A stretch of 64,000 bases of DNA from an uncultured Chlorobiaceae bacterium (lineage in GTDB: Bacteria > Bacteroidota > Chlorobiia > Chlorobiales > Chlorobiaceae): contig CAIJPS010000036.1 in assembly GCA_903822595.1 (NCBI GenBank), positions 49,013 through 113,012 of the forward strand, written 5' to 3'. This document shows, in pieces, positions 1 to 9,883 of this stretch. How positions within the stretch are numbered: position 1 is the stretch's first letter; every line of letters starts with the position of its first letter. The translations under genes and the position numbers were made by a program. The notes below the pieces were generated by a model that searched no databases, was not told the DNA's origin, and worked only from the letters and a program-made list of their open reading frames with translations.

Positions 1-3000
1 AGCGGTTTCCTCCATAGGCAAAACCGGTGCGCTTGATGAACATGTTGTCGAGATCATCTTCCGACTCCCATGCTGAATCTTCTACCAGCTCTTCGACTTG
101 CGAGCCATAGGCTCCGGGGGCCTGGGTAAAGAGGCGCGAGGTGGCGCTCTCGAAATCCTTGCCCTCTTTCAGTGCGGCGTCAACATGCTTTTTGATATGG
201 TTCATTTCGTGCGGCTCAATGGCTTTCGCAGCATCCTTGACCAATTTGTCGAGATGATCAACAAGCACTCCAAAGGTGTCGCGGAAGATCGAGCTGATCT
301 GAATCAGGACGTCGATTCTTGGTCGCCCAAGCTTTTCGAGCGGAACAAGACGGTAGTGGCTGATTTTCCCCTGAGCATCGTAGGCGGGTTCAGCGCCCAT
401 GAGGTGAATGATGACTGCCACGGCTTCGCCTTTGCTCTTGATGGTATCGAGTCCCCAGAGCACCTGGGCAATAGTTTCAGGATACTCGCCGTTGTTCTCT
501 TCAGTGTGACGATTGAGGATGCTGTCGGCAATCTGTTTGCCTCGTTTGAAGGCGAGTTCCGAAGGAATGCGCCATGGGTCAATGGCATGGATGTTGCGGC
601 CTGTCGGCAGAATGCCTGCGCCGTCACGCACCAAGTCACCGCCTGAGCCCGAAGGAATGTACTCGCCGCAAAGGGCACGAAGGAAACCCTTCATTTCGTT
701 GCGGTTGTCTTCGAGTGCGCGTTTCAGGGCAACGCCATCCTGCAGGGCGGCATTGATGGCCTCTGCCATCTCCCTCGTCGCCTTTCCGCCTCCGGTTATG
801 GTGCTGAAAACGGTTGCCGGATTGGTCTGGCCGAAAATGCTCTTTTCGATAAACTCCCTGGTATGTCCGTCGACGGTTTCACGTGCTTTCAGCGCCTGCG
901 GCTCTCCCTTGCGGGCGCGGGTGGCCAGTGTCGCATAATCACCAAAGTTTTCATCTTCGCCGATCGCCTGCATGATGAGCGATGGCAGCGATTTTTCATT
1001 GCCACGAACCTTGAGGTATTCTGTAATGGTGGTGACCTGGGTATCGAGCCTTGGTGTTTCGCCGAAGACGTGCAATGAGTTTGAAATGAGGCGCCCCTCC
1101 AGCTCCATCATGTAGGTATAGAGACGGCTGATATAGTCCGGGAAGGGTTCACCTTCAACGCGGGGGCAGTCATCGGTCAGGTTAAGCTGTTGCGCCTTGT
1201 TGATAATGACCTCTTCGGTTTCAACATCCACCATCTTTTCAAGCCCGCGTTCGCGGTAATCGTTCAGCATCTCCTTGAATGCCGGAAGCTCCTTGTAGAG
1301 GCCGGCCCGTGCAAGCGGCGGGATGTTGTGCGAAATCATGGTGGCGTGGCCGCGACGCTTGGCAATATTGGCCTCGCTCGGGTTATTGATCGGGTAGATG
1401 TAGAAGTGGGGAACCTCGCCGAGCAGCGCGTCCGACCAGCAGTCGCCGGTGACGCCGAGTTGCAGGCCGGGCATCCACTCCGCCGTACCGTGCATGCCGA
1501 TATGTACCAGAGCATGTGCTCCGAAGGTGCGGCTGATCCAGCGGTAGAAGGCAATATACTGGTGGTGCGGTGTGTTCTCCTTGTCGAAGAGGAGGCGCAT
1601 GGGGTCACCCTGTATGCCAAGGCGCGGCTGAACACCAATAAAGACATTGCCGAGCGTTACGCCGCCAATAAAGAGCCGGTCAGGCTTGATGGGGGCAATC
1701 TCTCCAGGGAATCCGCTCCAGCGTCCTTCAATGCGTTCGCGCTCCCTCGAGCTTGTGAGGGTGTTGTATGTTTCGCGGTCGATGGAAAAGCACCCCTGCT
1801 CATGCGCCTGAATTTCGTAGTCGGTCGCCTTGTCGAGCATGGCAAGCAGCGCTTCGGGTGATTCCGGCAACTCACCGATGTCGTATCCTTCATTGCGAAG
1901 CGACTGGAGGATGTTGTAGATACTTTTTGGGACATCGAGCAGGGCGGCACTCGCCTTTTTACCCATGCCCGGAGGATAGTCGTAGACAACCAGTGCGACC
2001 TTTTTATCGTAATTTGGAATCTGGCGCAGCTCTGAAAACTTTTTGGCTAAACCGGCAAGCCTTTCAAGACGGTCCGGAACGGTCTGGAGGCGTCCATCCT
2101 TGATGGCTCCGAGCACAACCGGGCAGACGGCGCCATCCATTTCAGGCAGCGAGTAGGTCATTGCCGACTGGAGAGGTATAACCCCCTGAGATTTCCATGA
2201 GGCAAAATCCTGTATAAAGAGCGGCTGGGAAACCACGTAGGGTGCATTGATTTTTCCCAGAATCTCGTCGCGTGCCGCTGATGATGCACCCGGTGTGGTG
2301 GCGCCTGCAGGGCCGCCCACAAAGCCGAAGCCCATCATGTTGACAAGCATGTCGATGTTGTTATGCGTAAACCACTCTCTGGCGGCAACGTGCCCTTCAA
2401 CACCCATCACAAAGACCGGCAGGGGATTGAGCCCCTTGGCTTCGATGGCACGAATGGTATTGTCGATATACTCCTTTTCCTGCAACAGGTGCTTGCGGAA
2501 AAACAACATGCCGATGTTGCGCTGTTTTGCCGAATTTTTATTGCGCTTGTGCAGCCATTTTTCGTAATGGTGCAGATCTTTCTGGTATTCCGGCGCATCA
2601 GGATGGTAGAAGCCCATGGTTGGTACCTCCAGCACCTTCTCAACCTTGACATCAACCTCGAAGTATTCGGCGATGATGTAGTTGAACATCGATGCGAGGT
2701 TCTCCGTGGTAGGATTCATCCAGTAGGTGTAGACCTGCATCCAGTTCTTGAAATCTTTTGCCTTTTTGGGAATCAGCGGCAGCATGGTGCGCATGATTTT
2801 CAGCAGCTTCATGTAGCCGTAGAGCGCATCTTCGTCACGTCCCTTCACCAGCATCTTCGCAACTTTCTTGACAATATCGGGCATTCCGCTGCCATCTCCG
2901 GAAACGACATAATTTCCGATTTTCGTCAGTTGCATCACTTCAGGCATCGACTCGTAGGCAAAAACGACCTTTGCTTTCGAGAGTGCAACCTGTTCGTGCA

Positions 3001-3217
3001 GCCAGTCTGCCTGTATTTTGAACTGGATCAGTGTGGTAAAAATACAGTCGGCGTTGCGGATTGCTTCGGCTGCCTCAGGGTTCTGATGCTCAAGATCCTG
3101 ATCGGTCCATTGGGTCAATTCGGCGTGTGCGGCGATTTTGGAGGTTACCTCGCGCCATACCCGCTGGTTGCATTGCTCCATCCCGACAATAGCGGCAATT
3201 CTGATTTTATCGTGCAT
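1..3217 (-). CDS. bchH: Magnesium chelatase large subunit (BchH/BchS/BchT family), 3' end cut by window edge
   Basis: About 1072 codons are visible from an ATG at 3217; the C-terminus lies beyond the left edge (family length about 1250-1300). The large subunit binds protoporphyrin IX and, with the BchI/BchD AAA+ subunits, inserts Mg2+ at the first committed step of (bacterio)chlorophyll synthesis in the cytoplasm. Supporting sequence: an N-terminal DUF3479-type domain, the segment MQLTKIGNYVVSG, the block GMHGTAEWMPGLQLG, and a later segment GEYIPSGSGGDLVRDG typical of BchH/CobN-type chelatases. Green sulfur bacteria usually encode three paralogues (BchH, BchS, BchT); I cannot tell which this is, so the symbol marks the family only. 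The TonB receptor upstream on the same strand is separated from it by a terminator hairpin, so the chelatase gene probably has its own promoter between about 3218 and 3300. Confidence 0.88.
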   Translation of the reverse strand, partial: MHDKIRIAAIVGMEQCNQRVWREVTSKIAAHAELTQWTDQDLEHQNPEAAEAIRNADCIFTTLIQFKIQADWLHEQVALSKAKVVFAYESMPEVMQLTKIGNYVVSGDGSGMPDIVKKVAKMLVKGRDEDALYGYMKLLKIMRTMLPLIPKKAKDFKNWMQVYTYWMNPTTENLASMFNYIIAEYFEVDVKVEKVLEVPTMGFYHPDAPEYQKDLHHYEKWLHKRNKNSAKQRNIGMLFFRKHLLQEKEYIDNTIRAIEAKGLNPLPVFVMGVEGHVAAREWFTHNNIDMLVNMMGFGFVGGPAGATTPGASSAARDEILGKINAPYVVSQPLFIQDFASWKSQGVIPLQSAMTYSLPEMDGAVCPVVLGAIKDGRLQTVPDRLERLAGLAKKFSELRQIPNYDKKVALVVYDYPPGMGKKASAALLDVPKSIYNILQSLRNEGYDIGELPESPEALLAMLDKATDYEIQAHEQGCFSIDRETYNTLTSSRERERIEGRWSGFPGEIAPIKPDRLFIGGVTLGNVFIGVQPRLGIQGDPMRLLFDKENTPHHQYIAFYRWISRTFGAHALVHIGMHGTAEWMPGLQLGVTGDCWSDALLGEVPHFYIYPINNPSEANIAKRRGHATMISHNIPPLARAGLYKELPAFKEMLNDYRERGLEKMVDVETEEVIINKAQQLNLTDDCPRVEGEPFPDYISRLYTYMMELEGRLISNSLHVFGETPRLDTQVTTITEYLKVRGNEKSLPSLIMQAIGEDENFGDYATLATRARKGEPQALKARETVDGHTREFIEKSIFGQTNPATVFSTITGGGKATREMAEAINAALQDGVALKRALEDNRNEMKGFLRALCGEYIPSGSGGDLVRDGAGILPTGRNIHAIDPWRIPSELAFKRGKQIADSILNRHTEENNGEYPETIAQVLWGLDTIKSKGEAVAVIIHLMGAEPAYDAQGKISHYRLVPLEKLGRPRIDVLIQISSIFRDTFGVLVDHLDKLVKDAAKAIEPHEMNHIKKHVDAALKEGKDFESATSRLFTQAPGAYGSQVEELVEDSAWESEDDLDNMFIKRTGFAYGGNR

Positions 3218-3300
3218 AGAATTACAAAAAGATGTGCGTTTGATGTGGTTTTAACAGGATTGCAAAATGTAATAAAATCCCTTGATGTAAACTAACGATT

Positions 3301-3339
3301 AAAAAAAGAGCCAGCCCCTCGTTTTGAAGGGGCTGGCTC
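3301..3339 (-). terminator. Rho-independent terminator of the TonB receptor gene
   Basis: Perfect 12-bp inverted repeat GAGCCAGCCCCT (3308-3319) / AGGGGCTGGCTC (3328-3339) with an 8-nt loop. On the - strand it is followed by seven T (the A run 3301-3307). It lies 34 nt beyond the receptor stop codon and before the chelatase start, separating the two - strand genes. Confidence 0.9.
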
Positions 3340-3372
3340 GGGTCTTGATGGCTGAGAGCTGAATGGTTTTAC

Positions 3373-6000
3373 TCAGAAGGTGAAATCCACTCCCGCAACG
3401 TAGCTGCGGCCAGGAGCACGGAACCACTCTGCCTCTTCATACTGCACGTTGCCGATGTTGCGGCACAGCAGGCTCAGGGAAGCGCCTTCAGCAATGTGAT
3501 ACTTCAGCCCGGTGTTGATGACGATGAAGCCGCCGGGGTAGTTGTATCTTGTACTGTTCGGATAGGAACTTACAGACTTGTAAGTGCTTACATAGCGACC
3601 ATTAAGGTTCAGCGTGAGCTTGTCGCTTGCTTTCAGGGTAGCACCCGCAGAGACGGTATGTTCCGGTCTGTAGGCCAGCCAGGTTGGATCAGGGTTGAGA
3701 TCGGTGTTGGTGTTCACGCCTGGCACATAGGAACGGTTTTTGGCATTCATGTAGGTGTATGCTGCGTTCAGTGTCAAGTTGCTGGTGGGTCTGACGTTCA
3801 GACTGGTTTCAATACCCCAGATCCGTGCTTTTGTGATGTTTTTGTACTGAAAGGTCTGATCAAGGTTGATCACGGACTCAATCAGATTGTCGTAGTCGCT
3901 CAGGAAGCTCGCTACGTCCAATGAGACCTTGTCACTGAACTGTTTGAACATGCCGACTTCATAGGCTGTCAGGGTCTCCTTGTCGAGTGAGGGGTTTGGT
4001 GTTCCGACGAACATGCCGCCATCACGGATGAAACGCTCATAAAGTGTTGGGGCACGGAAGCTTTTTCCCCATGAAGCGCGCAGGGACATGTCATCCATTG
4101 CCTTGAAGTTGAGGGCAACACGAGGGCTTATTGCATCGACTGTCCTGTTCTGCAGATCCACAAATACTCCCGAAGAGGTCTCAGCTCTGGTGGCATCAAT
4201 GCCACTCCAGTCATAGCGGAGCGAGAGCAGTGAGGTCAGTTTGTCGGTCAGTTTCAATTCATCCTGTACAAACGCGGCTGCATTTTTTTCCTGGACAGGC
4301 TTCAGGGTGTTTTTAACAGGAATTTCTGCCGAGATCTGACTTGTCTGCAAATCCGTAATATTGCCGTCGAGACCAATCAGAATACGGTTGCTGTCGTTTA
4401 TCCGCCAGTCAATTTTTGTTCCAGCACCATAACGGTCAGAGATGGTTTCATTGAACTCTCCGGGGGTTCTGACCCTTCCTGTCGCATACGTTTGATTGAT
4501 TCCGGTCGTGTTGTACTCAATTCTTGTTGCATTGTAGGTGTAGTAGAGGCGCGTATCAATGCTGAGGTTGTCGCTCAGCAAGTTCACATAGTTAAGACCA
4601 GCCAGACCGTTGCGGCGCTCTATGGTATCATCGCCATAGACATCATATTTCGTGAAGTTCGTAAGAGCACCTTGTGCCATTGTGTTGATGAGCGCTGCAT
4701 ATTGCGCTGCGGTATACGTTCCTCCAGGAGGAGGATAGGCGACAAAGTACGGGAAAGATGCTGGAATTGTCGATGTTCTTCCGCCTACAGAAAGCGATGC
4801 TCCCGGGTGAGCAATCATATAATTCGCAAACGTGTTAACATCCTGAAAAACCCTTGCTTTCACGAAGACATCATAGGCCTGATTTGGGTATGGAGTAAAC
4901 GTTGTGGGAAAAACCGTTGCTTCGTACGGCATTGAATAAGCGTATCCGCCGTTGGTTTTATTATAGAAGCTGCTCACCTGGAGGTACTGTTTGGCATCGA
5001 TATCATAACGTGCCTTCAGCTTGATATCATTGAGACGGGTCTGGGCGTTCTGGCGGTAGCCATCGTCGTTGCTGTGTGTATAGAGCAGGCTGTAGTTTAA
5101 TTTGCCGCTCTTGTCGCCAATGCCGACATAGCTGTTCCAGAACCAGGGGGTATAGCCGTCGCGATAAACGCTTACGTCGCTTGATGGGGTTGCATCGTAG
5201 AAGCCGCCGCTTGCACCGGCCTTTACTTCGAACTTGTTGGGAAGGTGACCGAAGACGTTGATGACGCCACCCATGGCACCTGAACCATAGAGTGTTGCAG
5301 CAGCTCCTTTCAGGATCTCAACCTTGTCTGCAGCATTCATGTTGACTGCCGGCCACGCGATCTCTCCGGATTCCGGTGCGTTGAGCGGGAAGCCGTCATA
5401 GTAGCCCTGCACGCGGGTGCCGATAGCGCCGCCCGAGTAGGTGTTGGAACCGCGGATCTGGACGGTAGAAGTGGTCTGGCCACCTGCGCGAGTAACAACG
5501 ACTCCAGGAACATCCTCAATCACTTTGTCGAGTGTCGGGTTTGAATCCTGCTTGATTTTTTCCTGTGAGACTACGTTGACGGTCACAGGCACTTCAAGTC
5601 GGTCCTGCTTGAAGAGCGATGCACCGACCACGACCTCGGAGGCCATGATGGTGGTCTGGCCAAGCTTGACGTCAACCACTGCGGTCTGGCCTGTGCCGAC
5701 AGTGACAATCTGGCTTGCCGGGGCGTAGCCTACGATAGAGATAGAGACTTTTTGCTGTTTTGCGGGGACGTTCTGGAGGGTAAAGTTCCCGTTCATGTCG
5801 GTCGCTGTGCCGATGGTGGTACCGGCAACCGTGACTGACGCACCATAAACTCCCTCTCCGTCTGCCTTGTCGATAATTCTGCCTTTTACTGTACCGGTAT
5901 CGGCTCCGTAAGAGGTGAGAGGGATCAGTGATGCCGTGAGGCAAAACGACGAAACAACAAAACGCACAAAGCGAGATGCTTGTACCTTTTTTGTTTTCAT
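3373..6000 (-). CDS. TonB-dependent outer-membrane receptor with carboxypeptidase-regulatory-like N-terminal domain
   Basis: 875 aa from the ATG at 6000. The frame stays open 73 codons further upstream, but only this start places a signal peptide at the N-terminus (MKTKKVQASRF, then a hydrophobic stretch ending in SYGA). Next come a CarboxypepD_reg-like beta-sandwich (about residues 35-115: GTVKGRIIDKADGEGVYGAS), a plug domain (about 125-240, with VTRAGGQTTSTVQIRGSN and GSGAMGGVINV), and a 22-strand-type barrel ending in an aromatic residue (VDFTF). Such receptors import siderophores, cobalamin, haem or glycans using TonB energy. The substrate is not evident. Proximity to a tetrapyrrole gene makes a porphyrin, corrin or metal chelate a fair guess, but I see no cobalamin riboswitch box in the 260 bp upstream. 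Confidence 0.85.
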   Translation of the reverse strand: MKTKKVQASRFVRFVVSSFCLTASLIPLTSYGADTGTVKGRIIDKADGEGVYGASVTVAGTTIGTATDMNGNFTLQNVPAKQQKVSISIVGYAPASQIVTVGTGQTAVVDVKLGQTTIMASEVVVGASLFKQDRLEVPVTVNVVSQEKIKQDSNPTLDKVIEDVPGVVVTRAGGQTTSTVQIRGSNTYSGGAIGTRVQGYYDGFPLNAPESGEIAWPAVNMNAADKVEILKGAAATLYGSGAMGGVINVFGHLPNKFEVKAGASGGFYDATPSSDVSVYRDGYTPWFWNSYVGIGDKSGKLNYSLLYTHSNDDGYRQNAQTRLNDIKLKARYDIDAKQYLQVSSFYNKTNGGYAYSMPYEATVFPTTFTPYPNQAYDVFVKARVFQDVNTFANYMIAHPGASLSVGGRTSTIPASFPYFVAYPPPGGTYTAAQYAALINTMAQGALTNFTKYDVYGDDTIERRNGLAGLNYVNLLSDNLSIDTRLYYTYNATRIEYNTTGINQTYATGRVRTPGEFNETISDRYGAGTKIDWRINDSNRILIGLDGNITDLQTSQISAEIPVKNTLKPVQEKNAAAFVQDELKLTDKLTSLLSLRYDWSGIDATRAETSSGVFVDLQNRTVDAISPRVALNFKAMDDMSLRASWGKSFRAPTLYERFIRDGGMFVGTPNPSLDKETLTAYEVGMFKQFSDKVSLDVASFLSDYDNLIESVINLDQTFQYKNITKARIWGIETSLNVRPTSNLTLNAAYTYMNAKNRSYVPGVNTNTDLNPDPTWLAYRPEHTVSAGATLKASDKLTLNLNGRYVSTYKSVSSYPNSTRYNYPGGFIVINTGLKYHIAEGASLSLLCRNIGNVQYEEAEWFRAPGRSYVAGVDFTF

Positions 6001-6209
6001 GATGGTATGTGGTTTGGTTGCAATTGATACGGACAAATAAAGAAACAGGAAAACTCTTTTTTCTATCGTACTCGCCTCCGATAAAACAACTACATCGTCT
6101 GTCAGCATCCGGAACAGGAATATACACCATCTGTCAACCGGTAATCTATAAAAAAAATTAGAGAAAGATTCAATTCTTGAAGCAAAAGATGGAGTGTTAT
6201 GAATCAGGG

Positions 6210-6242
6210 AAAAAAACACGACCCGGTGGTTGCCGGGGCGTG
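6210..6242 (-). terminator. Rho-independent terminator after the serine-palmitoyltransferase-like gene
   Basis: Inverted repeat CACGACCCGG (6217-6226) / CCGGGGCGTG (6233-6242), 10 bp with one mismatch and a 6-nt loop, followed on the - strand by seven T (the A run 6210-6216). It lies 18 nt beyond the stop codon of the - strand gene at 6261. Confidence 0.8.
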
Positions 6243-6260
6243 CGAATGAGGAGAGGATGT

Positions 6261-7466
6261 TTATGAGATGACGCCAAGTTCTTTGCCTATGGTGCAGAAT
6301 TCGGTGATGACTTTGTCGAGATGGATACGCTGGTGGGTTGCCATGAAGCTGGTGCGCAGCGCTTCGTGTCCGGGCATGACGCCGGGCCGGATAAAGGCGT
6401 TGACGTATACTCCGGCATCGAACAGCTTTTTCCAGAAGAGAAGGGTTTTGATCTGGTCGCTGATTAGCACGGTAACAATGGCTGTGCGGGATGGCATAAG
6501 GGTAAAGCCGGCTTTGAGCAGTGCCTGGCGAACGTAATCGGTGTTGGCAATGAGCCGTTCCATGAGTTCCGGTTCGGTGCGGATGATCTCGAGTGTTGCC
6601 AGAACAGCGGCCACACTTGCCGGTGTGGGCGATGCGCTGAAAATAAGGGCGGGCGCATTGTGCTTGATGTAGTTGATGACGCTGCGGTCGCCTGTAACGT
6701 AACCTCCAAGTGAGCCGAAGGTTTTCGAGAAGGTGCCCATGATGAGGTCAACTTCTTTGACAAGACCGAACTCTGAGGGTGTGCCCCGGCCGTTCTTGCC
6801 GATTACTCCAACGGCATGAGCGTCGTCAATGAGAATGCGGGCGTTATATTTTTTTGCCAGTTTCACCAGAATTGGAAGGTCTACGATCTCTCCGGAGACC
6901 GAGAATACTCCATCGGAGACGATGAGACGGCCTGCAGATTCTGGTATGCTCTGAAGGACGCGCTCCAGGTCTTCCATGTTGTTGTGGTTATAGCGGGCCA
7001 GGTTTGCGCCTGCACCCAACGCCATGACGGTGGCGGCAACAAGGCTTGCATGGTTGTCGCGGTCGGAGACAATGTATTCGCCGCGCTGGACCAGTGTCGG
7101 GATAATCCCCTGGCCGGTCTGGTAGCCAGTGCTGAAGAGCAGACAGCGCTCTTTTTCAAAAAAGTCGGCAAGCTTCTCTTCCAGTTCGACGTGCAGGTTC
7201 ACCGTGCCGGTCATGTAGCGCGATCCGCTGCAACTGGTGCCGTATTTGTTGATGGCGTTGATCGAGGCGGCTTTCACCCTTGGGTCGGCGGTAAGGCCGA
7301 GATAGTTGTTCGAACCGGCCATGACCAGCTTGCGTCCGCCAAAGGAGACGATCGGACCTTCGTTTTCGTCTATTGGATGAAAAAAAGGATAGATGCCCTG
7401 CGCCTTTACTTCGTCTGCAATGGTATATTCAATGCACTTTTTAAATAAGTCTTTGGTTTTCTCCAC
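6261..7466 (-). CDS. Alpha-oxoamine synthase, serine palmitoyltransferase-like (PLP-dependent)
   Basis: 401 aa, full length for the family (SPT / KBL / BioF, about 390-420 aa). These fold-type I PLP enzymes condense an amino acid with an acyl-CoA or acyl-ACP and lose CO2. Visible features: the N-terminal [12 protein letters not shown] block, [46 protein letters not shown], the aspartate motif [16 protein letters not shown], and the PLP lysine in [15 protein letters not shown]. The opening block and the length resemble Bacteroidetes/alphaproteobacterial serine palmitoyltransferases more than BioF, and no biotin genes are nearby. It is divergent from an SDR gene (7709) across 242 bp. That pairing recalls bacterial ceramide synthesis, but substrate specificity cannot be read from the sequence. 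Alternatives: 2-amino-3-ketobutyrate CoA ligase or 8-amino-7-oxononanoate synthase. Confidence 0.82.
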   Translation of the reverse strand: MEKTKDLFKKCIEYTIADEVKAQGIYPFFHPIDENEGPIVSFGGRKLVMAGSNNYLGLTADPRVKAASINAINKYGTSCSGSRYMTGTVNLHVELEEKLADFFEKERCLLFSTGYQTGQGIIPTLVQRGEYIVSDRDNHASLVAATVMALGAGANLARYNHNNMEDLERVLQSIPESAGRLIVSDGVFSVSGEIVDLPILVKLAKKYNARILIDDAHAVGVIGKNGRGTPSEFGLVKEVDLIMGTFSKTFGSLGGYVTGDRSVINYIKHNAPALIFSASPTPASVAAVLATLEIIRTEPELMERLIANTDYVRQALLKAGFTLMPSRTAIVTVLISDQIKTLLFWKKLFDAGVYVNAFIRPGVMPGHEALRTSFMATHQRIHLDKVITEFCTIGKELGVIS

Positions 7467-7708
7467 AGTGATGCAAATTTATTTCAGCGGTAACAAAAAA
7501 AAGCTGGAATTTCTTGTATTTACGGTCGTCTCGTTTTGTTTTCTTTTGCGGTGACCGATTCTCAAAGTAAGCGCACTGCGCTCCGTAAGCGAAATGTATC
7601 AAAAATTTTCGTTTTTTGTTAAAACAGCGTCTGGTTTTTTTGTGGCAGGGGAAATGCATGTCGGTGCAGCTGTAACGTGAGTGGCCGAAATAAATGGAGT
7701 TATAAGGG

Positions 7709-8701
7709 ATGAGTGAAACAATATTGGTGACCGGTTCGACCGGTTTTATTGGAGCGCGATTGTTGCACTATCTTGCAGGGGAGGGTGAGAGGGTAAGGGT
7801 TTTTCTTCGTCCTGAGAGTAATGGCGGGGATTTGCTGAAAGGGGTGGAGGTTGTTCGGGGCAGTTTTAGCGATACGGAGGCTCTTGGCCGAGCGGTGCTG
7901 GGTGTTGACCGGATTGTGCACCTGGCGGGGGTAACAAAAGCTTTGGACGAGGTGGGCTATGATGCAGGCAATGTGTTGCCGGTGCAGAATCTTCTTGCGG
8001 CAGCAAGGGAGCATAACCCAGGGTTGAAGCGTTTTCTGTTTGTCTCGTCACTGACGGCTGGCGGCCCTGCTCAGGAAGGTGTGCATGGGGTCAGGGAGGT
8101 CGACATCCCGGCACCGGTGAGTGCATACGGGCGGAGCAAGTTGCGGGCGGAAAGGCTCTGCATGGAGCGTTCTGGTGGTATTCCGGTTACCATTGTGCGT
8201 CCTCCTGCGGTTTACGGGCCTGGCGACAGGGATGTTTTGCAGGTTTTTCAAATGTTTTCCAAAGGGGTGCTGATATCGGCGGGCAGTGCAGCAAGGCAGC
8301 GTTTCAGTATGATCTATGTCGACGATCTTGTTCGTGGCCTGATAATGGCGGCTCGCTCGGAGCGGGCTGTCGGACGCATTTATTATATTACTTCGAACCG
8401 GTCATGGTCATGGGATGAGCTGATTGCTGCTGTGCAGCCGATGCTTGGTTTTACAAAAATCCATAAACTTTCGCTTTCGAAGCCTCTTGTCTTTTTTGCT
8501 GGTACCCTCTTTGGTGCGGCAGCTTCGTTATGCGGATCGGCTTCTCTTATCAATCGTGACAAGGCCAATGAACTGGTGCAGGATTATTGGGTCTGCTCGT
8601 CCGAGCAGGCTGAGATTGATCTTGGTTTCAGGGCTGGAACAACTCTTGAAGAGGGGGTTGCAAAAACGATCGCCTGGTACCGGCGTGAAGGATGGCTGTG
8701 A
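7709..8701 (+). CDS. NAD(P)-dependent epimerase/dehydratase (extended SDR family)
   Basis: 330 aa. Rossmann fold with the extended-SDR nucleotide motif TGSTGFIGARLL (residues 7-18), a SSLTAGG segment after the fourth strand, the catalytic pair Y-x3-K in SAYGRSKL, and VRPPAVYGPGDRD. The 3-beta-hydroxysteroid dehydrogenase/isomerase-like C-terminal part is relaxed, as in atypical SDRs that reduce or epimerise lipid or sugar substrates. GGAG lies about 12 nt before the ATG. It is divergent from the serine-palmitoyltransferase-like gene, so a joint lipid function (for example 3-ketosphinganine reduction) is possible but unproven. Its 3' end converges on holA with a 13-bp gap. Confidence 0.8.
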   Translation: MSETILVTGSTGFIGARLLHYLAGEGERVRVFLRPESNGGDLLKGVEVVRGSFSDTEALGRAVLGVDRIVHLAGVTKALDEVGYDAGNVLPVQNLLAAAREHNPGLKRFLFVSSLTAGGPAQEGVHGVREVDIPAPVSAYGRSKLRAERLCMERSGGIPVTIVRPPAVYGPGDRDVLQVFQMFSKGVLISAGSAARQRFSMIYVDDLVRGLIMAARSERAVGRIYYITSNRSWSWDELIAAVQPMLGFTKIHKLSLSKPLVFFAGTLFGAAASLCGSASLINRDKANELVQDYWVCSSEQAEIDLGFRAGTTLEEGVAKTIAWYRREGWL

Positions 8702-8714
8702 ATGACGGGCTCAT

Positions 8715-9755
8715 TTATCCCAGAAGTTTCTGCATGAGTCGCAGGAGCAGATATTTTTCGTCCGGGTAGGGAATCAGCCCTTTGAGTGCGGCATCCGTCT
8801 CTTTAAGGGCGGTTATGGCGCGCTCAGCGTCCTGCAGTGAAAATGAGCGGGTGTAGGTGAGGTAGTTTTTAACAAAGTACTCTTGCTTGCCGTACATGCC
8901 GAGTATTTTTGCGATTTCTGCCTGGGGAAGTTGCCTGACCTCGGGCAGGGAGAGCTTCCAGAGTCGAATGTAAAAAGTGGCAAGGAAGCGAACGATGTTG
9001 CCGAGCCCCTCTTTTTGTCCCTCCTGCTCCATGATCATGAGCGATATGCCGCTGCAGAGTCTCAGACTCCGTTCAGCAAGGGCTTTTTCGAGTTCAAAGA
9101 CGTTGTAGCTGCGCGATATGCCGACGCAATCGAGAACGTCGGCTGCCGTGATGCTTTTTTGACTCCCCCTGGCAGATGCGTACAGGATGATTTTTTCAAT
9201 TTCATGGCATATTTCCCGCGCCGAGGGTTCGATATAGGCGGTAAAGGCTTTGAGGGCATCAGGCTCAAAGCTCCATCCGGAAGCTTTAGCCCTGCCAGAA
9301 GCGAAAAGCTCCGGAGTCTTGATGGCAGGGAAGTCATAGCGGTATTTTTTCAGGGTGCTGAAGGGCGGTTTTTCAACCTCTTTTTTATCGATCTGGTCGG
9401 CATCGAGCAGCAGGACGGTAAACTCTGCCGGACTCTGGATGTAGCGACTGAATTTTTCTTCGTGCTGTTTTTGCAGCTCTTTTGTTGCCGGCTTTTTGAT
9501 TTTTTCAAATTGCCGGACAATGATCAGTTGCTTCGGGGTGAACATCGGATATTCAGAGGCTTTTGATACCAGCTCTCCCGGTGTGAGGTCGGGGCCGTAG
9601 AGGATGGCGGTGTTGCAGGCCGCATCGCTTTCTGACGAAAAAATCGCTGTTTTGATCATGCCAGCAAGCTCTTCCTTGAGGTAGCTTTCGGGGCCGTGAA
9701 AGAGATAAACCGGCGCAATGGTTCCGGCAAGAATATTTTTTTTCAGTGCATCCAT
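8715..9755 (-). CDS. holA: DNA polymerase III delta subunit
   Basis: 346 aa, the normal length for HolA. Delta opens the beta sliding clamp and is part of the clamp loader. Visible: N-terminal [14 protein letters not shown] corresponding to the degenerate AAA+ P-loop region, a middle segment with [15 protein letters not shown], the domain II helix segment [18 protein letters not shown], and the C-terminal helical collar domain ending in [10 protein letters not shown]. It lies downstream of ssb on the same strand; a weak hairpin occupies the 128-bp gap. Confidence 0.9.
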   Translation of the reverse strand: MDALKKNILAGTIAPVYLFHGPESYLKEELAGMIKTAIFSSESDAACNTAILYGPDLTPGELVSKASEYPMFTPKQLIIVRQFEKIKKPATKELQKQHEEKFSRYIQSPAEFTVLLLDADQIDKKEVEKPPFSTLKKYRYDFPAIKTPELFASGRAKASGWSFEPDALKAFTAYIEPSAREICHEIEKIILYASARGSQKSITAADVLDCVGISRSYNVFELEKALAERSLRLCSGISLMIMEQEGQKEGLGNIVRFLATFYIRLWKLSLPEVRQLPQAEIAKILGMYGKQEYFVKNYLTYTRSFSLQDAERAITALKETDAALKGLIPYPDEKYLLLRLMQKLLG

Positions 9756-9775
9756 TGTTGATATAAAATATTAAA

Positions 9776-9795
9776 GGGCGCACAGGAGTGCACCC
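9776..9795 (-). terminator. Possible weak terminator after ssb
   Basis: Hairpin GGGCGCAC / GTGCACCC (8 bp with one G-T pair, 4-nt loop). On the - strand it is followed by TTTAATATTTT, a broken T tract. It sits between ssb and holA and may only partly separate them. Confidence 0.45.
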
Positions 9796-9883
9796 GATAT
9801 GTTAGTCCTACTCCTGCCTGACCCCTGCTCCTCTCTCTTTCCACTCTTTTTCCGTCCGTAATGACCGGGAAAGCAGGTTCGTT

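Noticed and set aside
98..3295. Several long + strand open frames over the left 3.2 kb
   Set aside because: They are antisense shadows of the continuous - strand Mg-chelatase large-subunit gene, whose translation matches the family throughout.
6001..6260. Possible cobalamin riboswitch upstream of the TonB receptor
   Set aside because: I looked for the B12-box pattern on the - strand and did not see it.
7570..7582. Palindrome AGCGCA-C-TGCGCT between the divergent genes at 7.5 kb
   Set aside because: Short and single; could be an operator but there is no second copy or known binding motif.
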